A stretch of 64,000 nucleotides of DNA from CALECP01 sp964389925. GTDB taxonomy: Bacteria > Chloroflexota > Anaerolineae > Promineifilales > Promineifilaceae. The notes below the pieces were generated by a model that was not told where the DNA came from, made no database searches, and saw nothing but the letters and a program-made list of their open reading frames with translations. Made by a program: the position numbers and the translations under genes. The stretch spans positions 1-64,000 of the forward strand of contig CAYMGE010000021.1 of NCBI GenBank assembly GCA_964389925.1, read 5' to 3'. Below are positions 61,221 to 64,000 of this stretch, one piece after another (position 1 is the stretch's first letter; the number at the start of each line of letters is the position of its first letter).

Positions 61221-63221
61221 CTATTCTTTCAGCTTCCACCTGAGAGACAGTAGTGTGGCAAGAAAAACTGTCACTATGCCAAACAGTATCTCAGCTTTTG
61301 GTGTCGCATCAGCTCCAATCAAAGAAATAGCGGTTGGAACTCCCGAACTTACCATAGCGATAAACTCTATATGACGGAAGGTGTCTCCGTCATTCTCTAC
61401 ATCTTCCAACAGGTATTCCCACGCACCAAGCGGCACGCTGTTGTCTGTGTACTGATAGACAGCCCCTTGTCCCTGTGTGCCACGCGAGGCGATCAACTCA
61501 CTGTTGACTGGTAGCCAAGCATCGCGGCTATGTGCTGCACGACGATAGATATAGAATCCGGCATGATCCTTTTCTTGAGCAGTTTCCCAATTGAGGGTCA
61601 CAGAGCTATCGCTATTCGCAACTGCGTTGAAATAGTTCAAGGTGACAGAGGTCGGTGATGTTGTATCTGCCGTTGGCATCGTAACCCGACTTGCATCACT
61701 CACATTCCAATTATTCGTGAAGTCAGCAATAGCTGCTAAAAGCGTCGCTTTTGAACCAGATGTCACAGATAAATCGTAAACAGCGTTATTCACCTCTGGA
61801 TTGCCTTCAACAAAATTGGTTAGACCTGTTGGCTGTGCGGATGTCTCTGGGTCATCGGCATTGCTATCCCAACTACCGTTCATTTGAATGGCATATAGAA
61901 ATGTCGTTGCACGCGGTGCGGTTTCTTGATAGACGATGATTTGATCGCCACTTTCGGATAAGCCAAATGTTCCCGCTGATTTAGCGATGTTACCCGCACT
62001 GACTGATGGGGTAGAGGCATTATCAACGACAAATATCCAGCCAAATGGATAGGTTCTATCGGCCGTCCAAGTCAAAACTCCCTCACCTGTTCGGAAAGAA
62101 CCACTGCTCTGCCACCCCTTATCTGTAAACCTGATCTCTGTCCCGTTGCCTATCTCAGCCAAAATCACAAAGGCAAACTGGTCTGGGTTGGCGCTGTTAT
62201 AGCCGATGATAGCCACATCTCCGTCAGTCAGTGTCGTCGGATTGAGAGGAATATCAACTGTAAAGCTGAATGTGTAATCAGATGCCATATTATCCGGCGG
62301 ATCATCACTATCATTGTCCGTTACATCCGTCGCCTCGATGGTCACAGTGCAATTTTCGCCTTCTGCAAAATCAGCGTGTGGCAATGTCCACGTTGTCGCG
62401 CCTCCCGTTGGGGTGACTGTTTGTGTGCCAGAGGACGTACAGGTAATCGTCACATCACTGACGAACGAAACAGCCTCATTAAACGTCACCATGATGGCGG
62501 CATCTGACGCGACGTTTTCCGCACCGTTGGCAGGTGTTGTGCTTGTGATGTTGGGAGCTGCCTCGACACACGTGCCATCAAGTAGGATATCATCGACATT
62601 CCAAAACTCAGCAGAGTCATTATTAATTGCTACCACTCGAAGCGCAACGCTATTTGTCGCATCGTCAATGTTCACAACCAATGTTGAGTAGTTGTTGGTG
62701 TTTGTGCCACCTTGCGGTGCTTGTTGGCTGACGGGTGTTCCTGCATCAGTTGTGGCAGTTAACGTTGCATCATAGCCCCAGCGCGCGTTACTTTTCCCTG
62801 TTAGTTGGATATCGGCCGTTGCCGGAAACCCGCTCCCTGTATCGACAAACAGGCTAATGCTATCCCCACCATCAGCACCATTACCACTTGTTGCCGATGT
62901 GCTTGAGACACGGACAGTGAGGCTGACACCTGTGCAGTTGCTAACATCCTGAGCGATTAGATCGAGCGTGGCTATTGCATTGTTGACCTGCCAAGCGTTG
63001 CTCCCATTGAGAATGCGTTGATTTGCAGGGGCATCACCACTGCCCGTCGCAGCGGAGATATTGGTTGAGCCTGCTGAGATACCCCAACTATCGCCAGCTT
63101 CAAACCCTTGAAAAAGGATAGTGGCGGTTGGGGCAGCTAGGCTGGGATTCGGCCGAAGTCCCCACACAAAAACAAACGTTGCAAATATCAAACTATAGCG
63201 AACAATAGGCGACTGGATCAT
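61221..63221 (-). CDS. Secreted multidomain surface protein with Ig-like domain and sorting-type C-terminus
   Basis: The protein has 666 residues from ATG 63221 (AAGGAG six bases ahead) with a signal peptide ending PSLAA. The first 200 residues form a beta-sandwich (ATILFQGFEAGDSWGIS). A Big_5/SbsA-like Ig domain follows (about 220-325; ITSTTPANGAENVASDAAI, VTFNEAV). A third domain at about 330-530 contains FTDKGWQSSG. Then comes an FN3-like module (PTSVTLNYFNA, TLNWETAQEKDHAGFYIYRR). The C-terminus is GVPTAISL, a membrane helix (ILFGIVTVFLATLLSL) and basic RWKLKE, like three other exoproteins here. No catalytic motif was seen. Confidence 0.8.
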   Translation of the reverse strand: MIQSPIVRYSLIFATFVFVWGLRPNPSLAAPTATILFQGFEAGDSWGISAGSTNISAATGSGDAPANQRILNGSNAWQVNNAIATLDLIAQDVSNCTGVSLTVRVSSTSATSGNGADGGDSISLFVDTGSGFPATADIQLTGKSNARWGYDATLTATTDAGTPVSQQAPQGGTNTNNYSTLVVNIDDATNSVALRVVAINNDSAEFWNVDDILLDGTCVEAAPNITSTTPANGAENVASDAAIMVTFNEAVSFVSDVTITCTSSGTQTVTPTGGATTWTLPHADFAEGENCTVTIEATDVTDNDSDDPPDNMASDYTFSFTVDIPLNPTTLTDGDVAIIGYNSANPDQFAFVILAEIGNGTEIRFTDKGWQSSGSFRTGEGVLTWTADRTYPFGWIFVVDNASTPSVSAGNIAKSAGTFGLSESGDQIIVYQETAPRATTFLYAIQMNGSWDSNADDPETSAQPTGLTNFVEGNPEVNNAVYDLSVTSGSKATLLAAIADFTNNWNVSDASRVTMPTADTTSPTSVTLNYFNAVANSDSSVTLNWETAQEKDHAGFYIYRRAAHSRDAWLPVNSELIASRGTQGQGAVYQYTDNSVPLGAWEYLLEDVENDGDTFRHIEFIAMVSSGVPTAISLIGADATPKAEILFGIVTVFLATLLSLRWKLKE

Positions 63222-63508
63222 CTCGCTCTCCTTAAATTAGCAATTGAAATTCTGCACGCCGCTTGATAGCAAAAAATCAGTACGAAACCTACCAGAATAT
63301 CTTTCGGCAATCTCCTGCCTCAAAACAAACGCGCTGCAAATATAACGGATGCTGGCGTGATGGAACAATTTTTTCTGTTCGGGCAGCAACAGTTTATAAC
63401 GACTCTATAATGTTTTTCAGTAGGTGAAGTGAGCGTCCTAGACAAACTACAAGTAGTCACGGCGCAGCCCCATCCCAAGCAGATTTGGAGCTGCGCCAGT
63501 AAACCCAA

Positions 63509-64000
63509 CTATGCTTTCGTCAGTCCAAGTACGACCTCTTCCCCACCGACAGAAACGGTCGTCGTGTAATCACCACCAGTTCCAGATTGGAGTGTTTCAG
63601 CCAATACCTCTTGCGCGATGTAGTCGGCAAAATTCTCAAACGCTTCGCTGATCGAGTCTACAACGGAATAGACGACATGCACACGGTCGCTGATCTCAAA
63701 GCCAGCATCCTTACGGGCATTGTTGAGATTGCGAACGAGATCACGCGCATACCCTTCTTGCTGCAATTCAGGTGTGAGAACCGTATCGACAGCGACAGTG
63801 ACACCGCGTTCGCTGGCAACCGCGTCATCCCCTTTTGCTTCGGTCTGCACGATGATCTCTTCGGCCGATAACACCACATCCTCCCCCCCAACGCTCAATG
63901 TCAACTGACCATCTTCCTGCATCCGTGTCGCCACCTCTGACGGCTCAAGCGCACTCAACACCTTGCGAACGGCTCCGAATCGTCTGCCATATTTGGGGCC
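63509..64000 (-). CDS. ileS: Isoleucyl-tRNA synthetase, C-terminal part (runs off the window)
   Basis: This is the 3' end of a gene that continues past 64000; the reading frame is open to the edge. The last 163 residues begin GPKYGRRFGAVRK and include a beta-rich region (LTLSVGGEDVVLSAEEIIVQTE, ASERGVTVAVDTVL), ELQQEGYARDLVRNLNNARKDAGFEISDRV and a final GGEEVVLGLTKA. This is the anticodon-binding and C-terminal extension of long-type IleRS (and ValRS-like relatives). The class I catalytic motifs and CxxC zinc site lie beyond the window. An ATG or GTG inside is not a start. Confidence 0.9.
   Translation of the reverse strand, partial: GPKYGRRFGAVRKVLSALEPSEVATRMQEDGQLTLSVGGEDVVLSAEEIIVQTEAKGDDAVASERGVTVAVDTVLTPELQQEGYARDLVRNLNNARKDAGFEISDRVHVVYSVVDSISEAFENFADYIAQEVLAETLQSGTGGDYTTTVSVGGEEVVLGLTKA

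Noticed and set aside
1..64000. tRNA or rRNA genes, prophage or insertion sequences
   Set aside because: No tRNA cloverleaf, rRNA stretch, transposase, integrase or phage structural gene could be recognised on either strand.

Overview
The window looks like chromosomal DNA of a free-living, rod-shaped bacterium, most likely from the phylum Chloroflexota (Anaerolineae, Caldilineae or Ardenticatenia). That assignment is inferred from gene content: LysM proteins with Pro/Thr-rich linkers, large dockerin/cohesin and adhesion-type exoproteins, a DUF4129-DUF4350 pair, an eCIS-type DUF4157 protein and a STM4011-4015 island. No rRNA or tRNA gene was seen. Base composition is close to even. The palindrome TCGGCCGA occurs about 82 times (eye count; about one expected by chance), always inside genes. 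This is the strongest genome-scale signal here.

Layout. 0.2-5.5 kb (minus): a heterodimeric ABC exporter and a soluble GAF sensor kinase. 5.5-14.2 kb (plus): a DUF4157 protein with a neighbouring lipoprotein, a VWA-FHA membrane protein, a UbiD-family decarboxylase, RarD and a Na+/H+ antiporter. 14.2-20.7 kb (minus): two large secreted M23-like/adhesion proteins. 20.8-21.9 kb (plus): an orphan HicB with a hicA remnant, then an antitoxin/MazF pair. 21.9-25.9 kb (minus): a subtilase that looks like a fusion of two exoproteins and an RTX-dockerin-cohesin protein. 25.9-32.4 kb (plus): a STAND ATPase regulator, a universal stress protein, MreD and PBP2. 32.6-41.8 kb (minus): PlsC, a GH13 enzyme, a WecA-like transferase, a LysM/Ig-like protein, a giant coiled-coil protein and a small membrane protein. 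42-45.7 kb (plus): a LysM exoprotein and DUF4129-DUF4350.

45.7-48.1 kb (minus): an ABC ATPase and enolase. 48.2-56 kb (plus): a GAF-PAS histidine kinase, two small unknown proteins, MurA with Asp replacing the catalytic Cys, a two-gene LRR/DUF6745 module, a nested inverted repeat, a DagK-like lipid kinase and a patatin. 55.9-61.1 kb (minus): a complete STM4015-4014-4013-4012-4011 operon, an uncharacterised five-gene system with two radical SAM enzymes, an ATP-grasp-like protein, an alkaline-phosphatase-superfamily hydrolase and an LRR protein. 61.2-64 kb (minus): another exoprotein and the 3' end of ileS.

Three themes link the genes. The first is envelope building: MreD, PBP2, MurA, WecA-like, PlsC, lipid kinase and patatin, LysM and M23-like proteins. 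The second is a set of exoproteins, four of which share a PTA[V/I] plus membrane helix plus basic tail that looks like a sorting signal. The third is two uncharacterised LRR-containing modules within 8 kb of each other. Starts were moved from the longest open frame wherever a Shine-Dalgarno sequence or signal peptide favoured an internal codon. All counts were made by eye.
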